64,000 nucleotides of DNA, from positions 310,001 through 374,000 of the forward strand of contig NZ_BMOT01000002.1 of assembly GCF_014647215.1 (NCBI RefSeq). The letters are read 5' to 3'. Numbering within the stretch: position 1 is the first letter of the stretch; each line of letters starts with the position of its first letter. The translations under genes were made by a program, and so were the position numbers. Below are positions 63,993 through 64,000 of the stretch, piece after piece. The notes under the pieces were generated by a model, which was not told where the DNA came from, searched no databases, and saw only the letters and a list, made by a program, of their open reading frames with translations. This DNA comes from Shewanella aestuarii (GTDB lineage Bacteria > Pseudomonadota > Gammaproteobacteria > Enterobacterales > Shewanellaceae).

Positions 63993-64000
63993 TGAAGCTA

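Noticed and set aside
1..64000. CRISPR array, tRNA, rRNA, complete insertion sequence or integrase gene
   Set aside because: I looked for regular spaced repeats, tRNA-like cloverleaf ends, terminal inverted repeats with transposase motifs and tyrosine recombinase motifs, and found none I could support.

Overview
The window looks like a chromosomal segment of a gammaproteobacterium, most likely Shewanella or a close Alteromonadales relative. This is inferred from the gene content and order I recall for that genus (DUF3581, pntAB beside cysJIH, cobA-cysDN-permease-cysC, folX-folE-mpl-ubiX-hpt-yadGH, several GGDEF/EAL proteins) and from the AT-leaning base composition. No database search was possible. 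No rRNA, tRNA, CRISPR array, prophage or complete insertion sequence was seen.

Layout. 0-8.4 kb: a frameshifted glycine-zipper gene, a DUF3581 gene, a TonB-dependent receptor behind a Fur-box-like palindrome, a PAS-GGDEF cyclase, and pntAB. 8.9-13.3 kb: cysJIH. 13.3-18.1 kb: an accessory stretch with duplicated intergenic repeats, a large four-TM protein of unknown function, and a small HEPN-like gene framed by integron-type recombination sites. 18.2-20.8 kb: a conserved hypothetical protein and pldA. 21.0-26.8 kb: cobA, cysD, cysN, an SLC13-type permease and cysC. 26.9-33.3 kb, all on the minus strand: fliB, an M19-like protein, csdE, csdA, tas, a GNAT gene and yjjX. 33.6-38.9 kb: a repetitive beta-solenoid protein, a viroplasmin-RNase HI fusion, a GNAT gene, mdh, an SDR and a DUF393 protein. 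39.1-44.4 kb: an RND efflux operon with two adaptors. 44.5-50.1 kb: folX, folE, mpl, ubiX, hpt and yadGH. 50.4-54.2 kb: a divergent c-di-GMP phosphodiesterase/cyclase pair. 54.2-64 kb: small conserved genes, pirin, dbpA, a DUF2057 gene, ybaK, an RluA-type synthase, an unusual lgt, a frameshifted yggE, another GGDEF protein and a DP-EP family gene.

How the genes work together. The cys genes form two blocks covering the whole assimilatory route: uptake (SLC13-type permease), activation (CysDN, CysC), reduction (CysH, CysJI) and siroheme synthesis (CobA). Both blocks carry the same 16-bp sequence about 76 bp before their first start codon, so they are probably co-regulated. PntAB, next to cysJ and divergent from it, could supply the NADPH that CysJ uses. 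CsdA/CsdE form a sulfur-mobilising pair.

The part least explained by known housekeeping functions is 13.5-17.8 kb. The 191-aa HEPN-like gene has the hallmarks of a single integron gene cassette with no integrase nearby. It sits beside a 767-aa membrane protein, and palindrome-rich repeats lie on both sides. Two genes (glycine-zipper protein, yggE) are broken by single-base frameshifts that could be real or sequencing errors.
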